From positions 40,960,631-41,024,630 of the forward strand of contig NC_092568.1 in NCBI RefSeq assembly GCF_037975245.1: a stretch of 64,000 nucleotides of DNA, given 5' to 3'. The stretch comes from Apostichopus japonicus. Lineage: Eukaryota > Echinodermata > Holothuroidea > Aspidochirotida > Stichopodidae. The notes below the pieces were generated by a model, which was not told the DNA's origin, searched no databases, and saw only the letters and a list, made by a program, of their open reading frames with translations. How positions within the stretch are numbered: the first letter of the stretch is position 1; the number at the start of each line of letters is the position of its first letter. The position numbers and the translations under genes are program-made. Shown piece after piece: positions 1 to 12,036 of the stretch.

Positions 1-1107
1 CTAGTTATTTTTTTTTTTGGGGGGGGGGGCATTCTTTGATGAGAAGGTTGACAAGATTCGTTCAAATATTGTCTCTGGCACTGGTTGTCTGTTGCTAATG
101 AATCGCTTGACTAGGCTCGGGTTGATGTATTAATGTCGGGATTCAAGGTACCTCTTACTAATATGGAAATTGTTAAAATAATTCATCTGTTGTCAAGTAA
201 AACTTGTTCTTTAGATTTGTCCCCTCTTGACTAATTAAGCATAATCTCCCAATTTTGGTACCAACCATTACCAGAATTGTCAACAATTATCTATTATCTG
301 GTGTTTTCCCCACTACTCTAAAACAATCAAGTATTACGCCAATTTAGACCAAATGCTTTAAAGAGTTACCGGCCCGTTGCGAATATCAAATTTATTGGAA
401 AAGTTATTGAAAAGGCTGCTTCATATCAAGTAATTGACAAATCTTGATGAAATATTCCAAAGTGCGTATAAGAGTCACCACAGTACTGAGACTGTCCTCC
501 TTCAGGTGAGGAGTAACATTTTACATTCTCTTGATAGAAATAAGGCAGTGCTGCTGGTCTTGCTTGATTTGTCTGCAGCCTTTGATACTATCTCACACTC
601 CATTCTAATATGTAGACTGGAGTGTGGATTTGGTATCACTGGCACTGCTATAACTTGGTTTAGATCCTTTCTTCAAGACCGTTGTATGCAAGTTTCCATT
701 AATGATGTTTTTCCTGAGCAACATATTATAAATTAATCTGTGCCACAAGGTTCAATTGTGGGACCATTGGGGTTCATAATGTACACCCATCCCATTGGTG
801 ATATCATCAGGCAGTATAATGTTCAATTTCACCTATATGCTGATGACACTCAACTTTTTTTTGTGAGTTTGATCCCAAAGTTGCTGGTGACTGAGAACGT
901 GCCCTTTGAAAGCTTTCTGGCTGTATTTCTGAAATAAACATTTGACTATCTCAGAACATGCTGCAATTAAATCAAGACAAAACTGAATTTATGGTCATTG
1001 GCTCGCCACACATATTATGATCCGTGCCCACTATACAGTTTTAAGCTCGGCGATACTTCTATTCATAGATTATCATCTGTAAGGAACCTGGGTGTCATTT
1101 TGATTAC
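1..1107 (+). mobile_element. CR1-like non-LTR retrotransposon fragment, copy A (reverse transcriptase)
   Basis: Degenerate LINE reverse transcriptase that matches a second copy at 36411-37497 almost base for base. The stretch at 434-736 contains the palm motif LSAAFDTISHSIL. A stop separates it from 740-937, which carries the PQGS motif and the catalytic YADDTQ box. The C-terminal thumb part begins near 998 and is lost at 1107, where a tandem array replaces it. Stops and frameshifts make it inactive. The family (CR1/L2 group) is inferred from motif style only. The left end is cut by the window. Confidence 0.8.
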
Positions 1108-1424
1108 AGTCCACGAGACCGAAGGTCCGCGAGACCGAAAATCAAAAAATGTCCGCGAGACCGAAATTATAAAGGTCCGCGAGACCGAAGGTCCGCGAGA
1201 CCGAAATTAAAAAAAGGTCCGCCAGACCGAAATTAAAGAAAGGTCCGCGAGACCGAAATTAAAAAAAGGTCCGCGAGACCGAAATTAAAAAAGGTCCGCG
1301 AGACCGAAATAAAAAAGGTCCACGAGACCGAAGGTCCGCGAGATCGAAATTAAAAAAAGGTCCGCGCGACCGAAATTTAAAAAGGTCCGCGAGACCGAAA
1401 TTTAAAAAAGGTCCGCGAGACCGA
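1108..1424. repeat. Tandem array of ~25-bp units built on GGTCCGCGAGACCGAAATT
   Basis: About a dozen imperfect units each carry the near-palindrome GGTCCGCGAGACC followed by GAAATTAAAAAA. Some units lack the A-rich spacer. The array abuts the truncated LINE on the left and a (TA)n tract on the right. It is absent from the homologous position in copy B, where LINE sequence continues. The open frames across it are by-products of the repeat. Confidence 0.9.
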
Positions 1425-1429
1425 AGTAT

Positions 1430-1553
<124 letters not shown>

Positions 1554-2242
1554 TTTCGAATTCCGAATGCCGTTTCTGGTTTCGATGAAATCGTATCCTC
1601 GTAGTCATGCAGGTGGATTAGTGAGTTGAAAATGCATATATATTCATATATGTATAGGAATAACGGAAAACTGTTAAACAATTATGCTTCATTTCGCGAA
1701 GAGCTCCGCTGACATGTACCAAACAATAACCATACGACAGCTTTAACCGGTCGTAGCCCGGCAGTAAGCGGCGGTAGCATTGATATCAAACATGCAGTCA
1801 TTAGGCCTAACCCTAATGGGCGCCATGTACATTGTTTATTCGTCTTTATACCAGTGGCCTTAGATCAACGTGGGCTCTCCTTTGGTTGAGGGGGAGAGTG
1901 GCATTTCCATTGCTGCACCAGTGCTCTGTTTGTATATTGCTACTTCACTGTATTGAATGATTCATTGAGTAACGGTCTTGCTCAACTAGTGTCATAATAA
2001 CGACATCCAATGGAATAGTAAAAGAATGACTCCATGAACTGCCAGAAGAATGTTCAAAATGTGCTGTACCTATATAGTATTGTACTAGAAATAGCATTAT
2101 GGCCACTGCCGTAGTTGTTTACCTATATGTATGAAGTATCACATTCAGTAGAGTGTACGGCATGATGTTCTGAAACCTTACTTAGTCACGATATACACTT
2201 ATAGTTCATACACTTTTCTTTATACTTCCATCCTATATAGAA

Positions 2243-4005
2243 ATGGCAAGCCACCTCTACTTAGTTCTCCTGGCCGCAGTTGTCGCTTTGTGTAAGTTCA
2301 TTGTTTTTGTTTACTATCTCAACTATGATTTATATATCATATGTACATACTGTCTGGAACGGATATATCTTTGCTAACAATCATACGCATGCAGTCCCTT
2401 CGGTTATTGACTTGAGTCTTGTTCTGTATGCCATTGTAAACACAAACTAACCGATCCCTTATTATATATTAACTTCTTTCTGGTATTATTGTGTAGCAAA
2501 TAATGACACAGTTATGACGATGTATTTTTTCCCGCCAAAAGTAATGCCTCGTATAAGACATATGCAATTTAAATATTTATCACTCCGGAACATGTGTGAA
2601 GTATTGTTTTTATAAACGAAATAGCAACTCTTACATACTAAACATAAACACCCGTATAGAATGAACTTTTAAAACATATGTGGCTTATTAACACAGTAGC
2701 ACAATTATAATGGTGTGTATTTTTCGTTTTAATTTGAAATGAAACTTGGCTAGCCACGGACAGCGTCACAAAGTTATCAAATCAAATCTTAACGGATATG
2801 GATTATGGACCAAACTACCCCATTACAGATTTGCGTGACATAGCCTATAATGGATATAATCTTTTAGTTCATTTCTGTTCTATTTGGTTATTCATTCATG
2901 CGTCCCTTCTTTCCTTCGTACGACTCCGTTCGCCCATCCGACCTTTCGTCCGTCAGTTCCTTCGTTCGTTAGTCCTTTCGTTAGTCCTTTCGTTCCGTCC
3001 GTCCGTCCGTCCGTCCGTCCGTCCGTCCGTCCGTCCGTCCGTCCGTCCGTCCGTCCGTCCGTCCGTCCGTCCGTCCGTCCGTCCGTCCGTCCGTCCGCCC
3101 GTCCGTCCGTCCGTCCGTCCGTCCGTCCGTCCGTCCGTCCGTCCGTCCGTCCGTCTGTCACGGTTCATTCGTCCGTTGAGGTTCTTTCATGTTTTTGTTT
3201 ATTATTTATTTATTGACAGCCAATGGGCTGGAGTGCAACAACCATCTCTCTATAACTTGTGGAGAACACAGTGGTGTGAACGATTTGGTATGTGATCAAT
3301 TGGAGAATCAGGCATACGGGGCCGCTGACGAAACTTTAAAATGCCCAGAATCTGGAGGGATGAACAAATGCGCTACTGGAGAAATACAGTACAACCGTAA
3401 GCAGCTGAGCTTTATCTGTCGAATTTCCTTTAGAAAATAGTCCATCGCATGCTCCAATAGAGTAAATAAAAAGCATATTTAATAATATAACATTTGTTTA
3501 AAAATATGAAAATATACTGCCTCCACCTCTAAAACATTCAACATTACTATATTGAGGCGGGGGGGGGGCAGGGTTTGGGGGGTGAACGAGAGTTATCGGC
3601 TAGGGTAATGAGAGTGTTTTATTTCTTATTTTTAACGCGAAGGTATAGCAAACCTGGGTGTACCTTTTCGTAGTTGCTTTCAACTGAGCATTTGACAGTT
3701 TGTAGGCTTTACTATTATGCATTATTTTGTATCCCATTACAGAAGCGGAAACAAATCTCAGTGTGAAGGTTTCCTTTGCGTCCTGCGGTATGGGAGAAAG
3801 CAAGTGCTTCACAGATTTGAAGGCGCTTGATGACAACGAGTTGGGAATAGGTCTCTCAACAGTCCTGACGGGTCTGGGGGCCACACTTAACGCGGGGAAG
3901 ACAGAAATCTGCTTCTGTGATATGGACAAGTGTAATAGCGCCTTCTCAATAGTTGCACACACCTCTGTTGTGGTCATTTCCATTGTCCTAATCATAATGC
4001 TGTAA
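2243..4005 (+). CDS. Ly6/uPAR (LU, three-finger) domain surface protein, copy A, three exons
   Basis: Exons 2243-2291, 3220-3396 and 3743-4005 join in phase 1 at both junctions (donors GTAAGT and GTAAGC, acceptors ACAG) to give 162 residues. Residues 1-17 are a hydrophobic signal peptide. The mature part has ten cysteines (22, 30, 41, 58, 67, 90, 97, 132, 134, 139) and ends in CFCDMDKCN, the CxC-x4-CN signature of LU three-finger domains with five disulfides. Residues 143-162 are hydrophobic and run to the stop, as in a GPI-attachment signal. N80-L-S is an N-glycosylation sequon. The start is the first ATG before the signal peptide. Family members are cell-surface or secreted proteins, and the ligand cannot be told from sequence. 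An intact paralogue lies at 41573-42807. Intron 1 carries a (CCGT)n expansion that is absent from the paralogue. Confidence 0.87.
2995..3153. repeat. (CCGT)n microsatellite in Ly6 intron 1
   Basis: About 40 uninterrupted tetranucleotide units with one CCGC variant, preceded by degenerate TTCG/TCCG units. It lies 67 bp upstream of Ly6 exon 2 in copy A. Copy B has AT-rich sequence there. It creates long spurious open frames of alternating R-P-S-V or T-D-G-R residues in several frames. Confidence 0.95.
3397..3470 (+). other. Possible alternative 3' end of the Ly6 gene (intron-2 read-through and poly(A) signal)
   Basis: If the exon 2 donor at 3397 is not used, the frame continues for 14 codons and stops at 3438-3440. 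An AATAAA follows at 3465-3470. The product would keep the signal peptide and only the first half of the LU domain, with no GPI signal, so it would be secreted and shorter. The same extension and AATAAA are kept in copy B (42192-42265). This is an inference from sequence only. Confidence 0.35.
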
Positions 4006-4189
4006 AGCGCGTTTTGAGAGAGGGAAATTCATTCTTATCAATTGTTTAATTTTGTTTGCAGTAAAACAACTTTACAGTGTCATTAATGTTTAGATGATTA
4101 TGTTGATTTTCTTGCTTTTCATATCAAATGGTGAATATGTAATGTTTTGCTTGTGCAGTTCTAGATGTTTGCATTCTTGATCAATATTT

Positions 4190-4423
4190 TTGCGCGCACG
4201 CGGTATGAGAGAAAGCGAGTGCTTCACAGATTTGAAGGCGCTTAATGCCAGGTTGGGATCAGGCTTCTCAACAGTCCTGAAGGGTCTGGAGGCCACACTT
4301 GTCGGGGAGAACACAGAAATCTGTTTCTGTGATAAGGACAAGTGTAATAGCGCCCTCTCAATAGTTGCACACATGTCTGTTGTAGTAATTTCACTTTTCC
4401 TAATCATAATGCGCGTTTTGTGA
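4190..4423 (+). pseudogene. Tandem partial duplicate of Ly6 exon 3
   Basis: A segment of about 410 bp, running from inside exon 3 through the 3' flank (about 3778-4190), is repeated directly at about 4190-4600. The duplicate lacks the exon's first 35 or so bases and its splice acceptor. The cysteine equivalent to residue 90 is replaced, but the frame is open to a hydrophobic C-terminus ending at a TGA (4421-4423). The CFCDKDKCNSA signature is retained. Copy B has only one version of this region, so the duplication is private to copy A. It is probably a non-functional exon remnant. Confidence 0.75.
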
Positions 4424-4599
4424 GAGGGAAATTCATTCTTATCAATTGTTTAATTTTGTTTGCAGTAAAACAACTTTACAGTGTCATTAATGTTTAGATG
4501 ATTATGTTGATTTTCTTGCTTTTCATATCAAATGGTGAATATGTAATGTTTTGCTTGTGCAGTTCTAAATGTTTGCATTCTTGATTAATATTGTTTGGG

Positions 4600-6076
4600 T
4601 GTTCAGACTGTTATTACATCGGTGTAGCCAGGAGAGGTGAACTGATGTGTAATAATTCAACATGGTATGCACCCCGGCTGGTCCAGGCGCCAACCGTCTG
4701 GTCCTATGTATACTGACGCTCACGAACAACGGATTTATTTTTGGACGTTCACCAGCGGCATAACCCTTACCCCCTCAGTCTTGGGCGGGAGGGTTAAAAG
4801 CGCCTTAACAATTGCAACATGTCTGTCATCAACGGGCTTTACCCAATGCAAACGGAAGTTATGGGTGTCACATCGACGGGTGGATATTCGGACGCACGTT
4901 CGTAACGGCTAAAAAGTTTATGAAAGACAGAAAGTCCACAATGCTTTTCAGGCCCCCTCCCCCACCCCCACACACACACTAACCCTAAATATTGTTCTAA
5001 TCTGGTTTCGAATCATGATACCAAAAGTTTTACCAGAGCTGCCGATGGTACTCTGTCAAGTCCATTATTATGTGGTAGGTTTTCAAGAAATGCCCCCCCC
5101 CCCTCCCTATTCTCCATATACCATTAATTCCCATGTCTAGTGTTTTCAAGAAGCCAACTTTGACAATTAGCGAAACTTCATCGCGTTGCAGCTCTGAATA
5201 ATCACGCGCTATACTTATTCACCGAACGACAGATTTTAGGTCCCTGGTCTACCATCACACGTGACCCTGATGCAGCGTCGATATCCTGCTCAAGACTAAC
5301 AAGTTTACACTCGAAGGCTTATCAAAGACTCAAGTGAAGAGCACTTTTGATAAATAATAATGTAATAATCTTTATGAGTGTTGTTGGAGTTTCATATGGA
5401 ACCACGAAGGACTAATCTGCCAAATAAATATCCGTACAAAAACATCAAAGACCGGTACATGTTCATTTATATATTTATTGGATTTACGTCTTCTTTTTTG
5501 GCTTTATTACTGGACATTTGATATATCTCATGACCAGTTCCGCGTTCTGTTTGTCAAACTGTGATCCCGTGATGTTTTGCTTCAAGTTCTTGGAATGACA
5601 CAGCACTGTTGGCATTGCCGATCAGTGTAGTAATTCCTACATGTTGGAGGGAGGAGAAAATGATGCACTTAAACACACGTGATGTAAAATAAGGTTGAAT
5701 GGCATCTTGTGAAGTCCAAGTTTTCTTAAATGGACTGGGGGGGGGGAGGGTTAGAGGGCGCAAATCTCGTAATCGGAGTGTTTTTGCACGCACTTCTGAT
5801 GCGTGAACCTCGGCGTGGAGAGCGACGTCTCTGTCAGGTCCATGTCCCGGTCCGCTGAGATTCCACTCTTTATGTTCGCAAAACATCTAAATGCTCGAAC
5901 GTCTGTTTCATAATCTTTGTGTTCACACGTTGCAGGTGCCCCCTCCTCCTAGAAATATACGTATGTACTCCTCTGCCGAAAATGGCTATTGTCTCAGTAA
6001 CTTCTACTCCTCGGGCGCATAGAGAACAAATTGTATGTTTTTCCCTTGTGGCAATCTTTGTGTTCACAAATTGTGA
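4600..6076. other. Non-coding segment shared by both copies
   Basis: It aligns with 43000-44460 in copy B with scattered substitutions and small indels. Short C-rich and CA-rich tracts occur near 4950-4975 and 5095. Open frames on either strand are short, lack initiation or splice context, and are not consistently kept between copies. I see no gene. Confidence 0.6.
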
Positions 6077-7162
6077 ATAAGCATGCAGGAAAATTTACGC
6101 AATCTATAGTAAACTTTAGTAAAGACATTTCATCTGTATGTTTTCAAATAGTCAGTTTTTGTGTGCCATCCAATATGCTCTTTGTGATTACAAGATATTA
6201 AAATCAATATTGATTGGCACTCTTTTTTCCCAATTCAAATTTTCAGCTGAATAATACTTGAGCTGCAATGTCAGCGAACAGTCTCCCTGTTTGGGAAAAT
6301 ATCTCCGCATTCTTAAACCCATTGACATTACTTGCAAGTACAACTTTCTCAAGCAAGCCTTTCCACTCATTCACAACCCTATTAGAAAAAAAGGTTATGC
6401 CGAATATTATTAATCCTACTATGTGACTTTTGGAGTTTAAGACAATGACCTCTGGTACAACTACCTGTTAGCAAACATGAAAATGGATGTCGAGAAATAG
6501 GGAAAGCTTTATTTCATGTGCTTCTGCTATGTAATATTGCTATTTACAGAGAGCATTTATATTGCTTGGACAGGCCTAGGTGCTCGTTACTCACTTTCCA
6601 AATCGAAGGGTATTTCCCGCAAGCGTGCCTTCCACACCTGACCAATTTTCTATCATTGTACCATTCTATCATTTTAGCTAGGCTTTAACACACAGCAGTA
6701 TGTGTGTTGTTGCATTGCGAACAACCCTAACGTCACATATACAACTACAAGTGGTAACAACGAAGGTCGAGCCATACCTAGCCTGAGGAAGATTGCACCT
6801 GCGGTGGACTAATTTAGTTGAAAAGATATGCTGTCGCAAATCAATATAGGCTAGAGCATTTACCCATTGTTATCGTTGTAAAGCAATGACATCAAGTCCC
6901 AGATCCTTTAAAACCTCCTATTCTGCAAGGGATGCGGCACCGGCTACATCCTATTCATCACTGAATTACGGGATGTCAACTTCGCAGACTTCAGACGATT
7001 TCGTGACTTGTTGGACAAACCACGTCAGCAAAATCAGACGATACAATGAACCAAAACCAAGGGCTGTACTCGGAAGGTAATATTACTAACCGTTAGGCTT
7101 CCCCCAAGTGATGTGAAAGAATTGGTCATTTAAGTACGATGTGAATATTGAGATATATTTGG
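6077..7162. other. Segment present only in copy A (absent at the equivalent point, ~44460, in copy B)
   Basis: The flanks join directly in copy B: sequence ending in TGTGTTCACAAA is followed at once by CTGGTGGTTGTCAACTG. I see no terminal repeats or target duplication, so a deletion from copy B with short homology is at least as likely as an insertion in A. The segment holds the candidate first exon at 6886. Confidence 0.65.
6886..7076 (+). CDS. Candidate first coding exon of an unrecognised gene
   Basis: An ATG opens 63 codons rich in Ser and Thr (residues 1-38), followed by a more ordered stretch with DDFVTCWTNHVSKIRRY. The frame runs into a good splice donor, AAG|GTAATA, at 7076/7077 and would stop immediately if unspliced. 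I do not recognise the protein. It lies upstream of the YIPF4 exons, but it ends in phase 2 whereas the first YIPF4 exon found (12223) needs a phase 1 partner. A direct join would give an early stop. It could be the 5' end of another gene or chance. It has no copy B counterpart. Confidence 0.35.
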
Positions 7163-8271
7163 TGGTTTTCAACTGTGTTGGTTATCACATAGCCTAACGG
7201 TTTTGTGTTATAAGTAGGCTAGGCTCCGGAGCACGGCCCCAGTACTACTATCTAGTACCAATAGTAGCAGTAGTAAGCACGATTACTTAGTATCCTAAAA
7301 TTAGTGATTATTTAATAAGTTAAATTAAGTTAGGCCTATCTAAGCAAACTTTTTCATGAAAAGAAATACAATGCTGATAACCTTTCGTGAAATTTCGTTT
7401 GAAATATAGACCAGGGAAGATAAATCAAAATAAATTTGGTTTCAATTATGGCGGGTGCTATTAATTATATATTATATATTGTGGGGTACATAAGGATGAC
7501 GCTTGCTTATTTACCCCAGATATGTTGCTTGTTTTAACACCTGTGTAACTGACTGTCGGGAGATGACAACATGGCATTACACCAAAAAGTATATATGCCT
7601 AAGACTGAAGATATGAATACAAAGAAAAACATTTCATTCAACACCCAACAAAAATTTCAAGTTTTAAGCAACTTTTTTATTGCCATGAGTTTTTCATTTG
7701 CTTGTTCTACATTGTAGTGATTGTGTGATTATTAAGTACACAACAGTACCAAAAAAGAAAGTAGGGTTATGTTGTGTCTCATGCTAGTTCTTAATCATGA
7801 TAAACAGACAGTATGTCTTAGGTTGATATTAGTATTTATTACGTGTCTCGGTCCCTTCTTATGTGGTGGTGGCGTTCTATGAACATGTTATACTTATTAC
7901 ATAACAGGTTAGGGATCGCGGTATATTCATGTTTATAAAATGGAATTGCATAATGAGGCTTCAACAACATGTGCATCTATACATTAAAATATTTTGACAA
8001 ATATTGATGGAAGTGTAGGTAATTTTCATTAGAATTGTATTCGCCAGTAGTGGTGCAGTTTTTATACCTACTGTAGGCTGTCATGGTGCAGTCTACTTAA
8101 AGTAGAGGAATGCATTTTAAATTCACTTGTTTGACATGAAATCAGTCTTATTTATATTAACATTTGTGTTACTACAACATAGCAGAATAAAATAAACATG
8201 ATAAGAAAAATATTTCTGAATATTGGCAGAGTCATCATTCAACTTCAGAACTGTCGACAACAAAAAAGCTC
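7163..8271. other. Non-coding DNA shared with copy B
   Basis: It aligns with 44465-45511. It is AT-rich, with no open frame that has coding features. Small indels separate the copies, including about 85 bp near 7930-8040 missing from B. It ends at the start of the minisatellite. Confidence 0.6.
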
Positions 8272-10955
8272 ATGTGTGACAAGCTAGTATACTCAAATTA
8301 AGTTGTGTGACTATTTGTGTGACAAGCTAGTATAAATGAAGATGTGTGTACTATTTGTGTGACAAGCTAGTGTAAATTAAGATGTGTGTACCATTTGTGT
8401 GGCAAGCTAGTATATTTCAAAATAAGATGTGTGTAATATTTGTGTGACAAGCTAGTATAAATAAAGATGTGTGTACTATTGTGTGACAAGCTAGTATACT
8501 TCAAGGTAGATGTGTGTACTATTTGTGTGACAAGCTAGTATACTTCAAATTAAGTTGTGTGACTATTTGTGTGACAAGCTAGTATAAATTAAGACGTGTG
8601 TACTATTTCTGTGACAAGCTAGTGTAAATTAAGATGTGTGTACTATTTCTGTGACAAGCTAGTGTAAATTAAGATGTGTGTGCTATTTGTGTGACAAGCT
8701 AGTGTAAATTAAGATGTGTGTACTATTTGTGTGACAAGCTAGTGTCAATTAAGATGTGTGTACTATTTGTGTGACAAGCTAGTATAAATTAAGATGTGTG
8801 TACTATTTGTGTGACAAGCTAGTATAAATTAAGATGTGTGTACTATTTGTGTGACAAGCTAGTATACTACAAATAAAGTTGTGTGACTATTTGTGTGACA
8901 AGCTAGTATAAATTAAGATGTGTGTACTATTTGTGTGAAAAGCTAGTGTAAATTAAGATGTGTGTACTATTTGTGTGACGAGCTAGTGTAAATTAAGATG
9001 TGTGTGCTATTTGTGTGCCAAGCTAGTGTAAATTAAGATGTGTGTACTATTTGTGTGACAAGCTAGTGTAAATAAAGATGTGTGTACTATTTGTGTGACA
9101 AGCTAGTATAAATTAAGATGTGTGTACTATTTGTGTGACAAGCTAGTGTAAATTAAGATGTGTGTACTATTTGTGTGACAAGCTAGTATCAAATAAGATG
9201 TGTGTGCTATTTGTGTGACAAGCTAGTATACCTCAAATTAAGATGTGTGTACTATTTGTGTGACATGCTAGTATAAATTAAGATGTGTGTACTATTTGTG
9301 TGACAAGCTAGTATAAATTAAGATGTGTGTACTATTTGTGTGACAAGCTAGTGTAAATTAAGATGTGTGTACTATTTGTGTGACAAGCTAGTATACCTCA
9401 AATTAAGATGTGTGTACTATTTGTGTGACATGCTAGTATAAATTAAGATGTGTGTACTATTTGTGTGACAAGCTAGTATAAATTAAGATGTGTGTACTAT
9501 TTGTGTGACAAGCTAGTGTCAATTAAGATGTGTGTACTATTTGTGTGACAAGCTAGTGTAAATTAAGATGTGTGTACTATTTGTGTGACAAGCTAGTATC
9601 AAATAAGATGTGTGTGCTATTTGTGTGACAAGCTAGTATACCTCAAATTAAGACGTGTGTACTATTTGTGTGACAAGCTAGCATAAATTAAAGATGTGTG
9701 TACTATTTGTGTGACAAGCTAGTATAAATTAAGATGTGTGTACTATTTGTGTGACAAGCTAGTGTAAATTAAGATGTGTGTACTATTTGTGTGACAAGCT
9801 AGTGTAAATTAAGATGTGTGTACTATTTGTGTGACAAGCTAGTGTAAATTAAGATGTGTGTACTATTTGTGTGACAAGCTAGTATCAAATAAGATGTGTG
9901 TGCTATTTGTGTGACAAGCTAGTATACCTCAAATTAAGATGTGTGTACTATTTGTGTGACAAGCTAGTATACTTCAAATTAAGTTGTGTGACTATTTGTG
10001 TGACAAGCTAGTATAAATTAAGTTGTGTGTACTATTTGTGTGACAAGCTAGTATAAATTAAGATGTGTGTACTATTTGTGTGACAAGCTAGTATACCTCA
10101 AATGAAGATGTGTGTGCTATTTGTGTGACAAGCTAGTATACCTCAAATGAAGATGTGTGTACTATTTGTGTGACAAGCTAGTATACTACAAATTAAGTTG
10201 TGTGACTATTTGTGTGACAAGCTAGTATTAATTAAGATGTGTGTACTATTTGTGTGACAAGCTAGTATAAATTAAGATGTGTGTACTATTTGTGTGACAA
10301 GCTAGTATCAAATAAGATGTGTGTGCTATTTGTGTGACAAGCTAGTATACCTCAAATTAAGATGTGTGTACTATTTGTGTGACAAGCTAGTATACTTCAA
10401 ATTAAGTGGTGTGACTATTTGTGTGACAAGCTAGTATAAATTAAGTTGTGTTTACTATTTGTGTGACAAGCTAGTATAAATTAAGATGTGTGTACTATTT
10501 GTGTGACAAGCTAGTGTAAATTAAGATGTGTGTGCTATTTGTGTGACAAGCTAGTGTAATTTAAGATGTGTGTACTATTTGTGTGACAAGCTAGTGTAAA
10601 TTAAGATGTGTGTACTATTTGTGTGACATGCTAGTGTAAATTAAGATGTGTGTACTATTTGTGTGACAAGCTAGTATACCTCAAATTAAGATGTGTGTAC
10701 TATTTGTGTGACAAGCTAGTATACTACAAATTAAGTTGTGTGACTATTTGTGTGACAAGCTAGTATAAATTAAGATGTGTGTACTATTTGTGTGACAAGC
10801 TAGTGTAAATTAAGATGTGTGCACTATTTGTGTGGCAAGCTAGTATAAATAAGGTGTGTGTACTATTGTGTAACAAGCCAGTATACTTCAAGGTAAGATG
10901 TGTGTACTATTTGTGTGACAAGCTAGTATACTTCAAATTAAGATGTGTGTACTTT
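8272..10955. repeat. Minisatellite of ~40-bp units (consensus core TGTGTGACAAGCTAGTATAA), long allele
   Basis: About 65 units by length. The basic 40-bp unit reads through ACTATTTGTGTGACAAGCTA and then TATAAATTAAGATGTGTGT. Variant units carry TATACTTCAAATTAA or TATACCTCAAATTAA in place of TATAAATTAA, which makes them about 45 bp. Blocks of three to five variant units recur in the same order (for example 9180-9420 and 9590-9660), so higher-order amplification has occurred. The copy B array is far shorter and is split by a Copia element. Confidence 0.97.
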
Positions 10956-11673
10956 TTATGTTCTGGTAAAATCATTAAATATCCAGAAGTCGCAATCTTG
11001 ATTGAACTTTGTTGAACTGATGCTAATGCTTTTAGTGGAGAAGAAAAAAATGATGTAAAAGCAAAGGTTGGATGAACTTCATTTATGGTACATATACATA
11101 CAGACGTTCAACTTAAACGATTCTTTTTCAATTCTGACGATACTTGCTTACAATAAGGATAGGACTAGCAGAAGATCTGATCATTTGTTGATGGTCGACA
11201 ATTGATCTAAGGACTTCTGAAACTCTGCATGTCAGTTAGTGACATTTATCAAAGCAATGGAATAGCTACATGATATAGTTACTCTGCAAATAGTTGCAAG
11301 TTACATTACTGGTGGAATCAGAGATATTGCAGATTTCAATTTGACAGAATATTTTAAAAAAGCATTTAAGTAGCTGAAGAGGTTGTTATTATTTCATGTT
11401 TGCAAGAAGGATTGTTATTGGTTGCTGTGTGTATATGCTACAACCTTTTGCAAAGCATATGAGTTACTCATCATGTGGGTAGTTGACTCGTTTAGATGTA
11501 TTTGTGAGTTGCTGGATTATCTCACATTCTGTAGGAGTTACCTCCGCTTGATCAGGTTAATGGGATATGTACTGTAGGCTGTGACTCTGATGGGTCATAA
11601 ACATAAAATACCTTGGATGTGGTGATAAAGGCAATCATGTTTGTAAGTCTCTCCTTTGATTTGGTTACTTTAA
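10956..11673. other. Non-coding DNA right of the minisatellite
   Basis: It aligns with 50840-51540 in copy B. It is A/T-rich, and the short open frames are not conserved as protein. Nothing else is recognised. Confidence 0.6.
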
Positions 11674-12036
11674 AGGCATTGAAGACTCGCCCCAAACTGC
11701 GTGCGGCCATCTGAAAAAGTTAACTTTCTGTTGCTTGCAAGTGACGTTTTGTTCGTGTCGCTACAAAATGCAGACAGTAATGAAACGTGATACCTTAATT
11801 GTTATCTTTAGCTGGATCTGAGATGACATCGCTGTATCGTTTGTATACTGTGCTGTGGGTATTGACCGCAGCTGTATGTACTGACTGTACACTAGTGTCT
11901 AATTACCGACGGTAGCAAGCTGTCTGTGTATTTTCTGGGATCGATGGTGGTGTTTAACACTTCTCTTACACCTCATTCGAAACTAGGTCAAATTACCGGC
12001 ATTAGACGTTTCTTTTTGCGCGAGTCTTCACACCCT
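11674..12036. mobile_element. piggyBac-like MITE with TTAA target duplication
   Basis: This 363-bp element is flanked by TTAA at 11670-11673 and 12037-12040. Its inverted ends are AGGCATTGAAGACTCGC and, read inward from the right, AGGGTGTGAAGACTCGC. Copy B has a single TTAA and no insert at the equivalent position (about 51536), which is a clean empty site. It has no coding capacity. TTAA duplication is the hallmark of piggyBac transposases. Confidence 0.88.

Noticed and set aside
2798-3295. Long open frames of R-P-S-V and T-D-G-R repeats on both strands
   Set aside because: They are translations of the (CCGT)n microsatellite in an intron, and several frames are open at once, as expected for a pure tetranucleotide repeat.
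3600-4407. Minus-strand open frames over Ly6 exon 3 and its duplicate
   Set aside because: Antisense shadows. The plus-strand exon has the LU cysteine signature and correct splice phase.
5554-6067. Two adjacent minus-strand open frames of 110 and 65 codons
   Set aside because: The equivalent region in copy B carries indels that change the frames, and there are no splice or domain features.
8272-10955. CRISPR-like appearance (regularly spaced repeats)
   Set aside because: The units are contiguous minisatellite copies with no unique spacers, and the context is eukaryotic with introns and LINEs.
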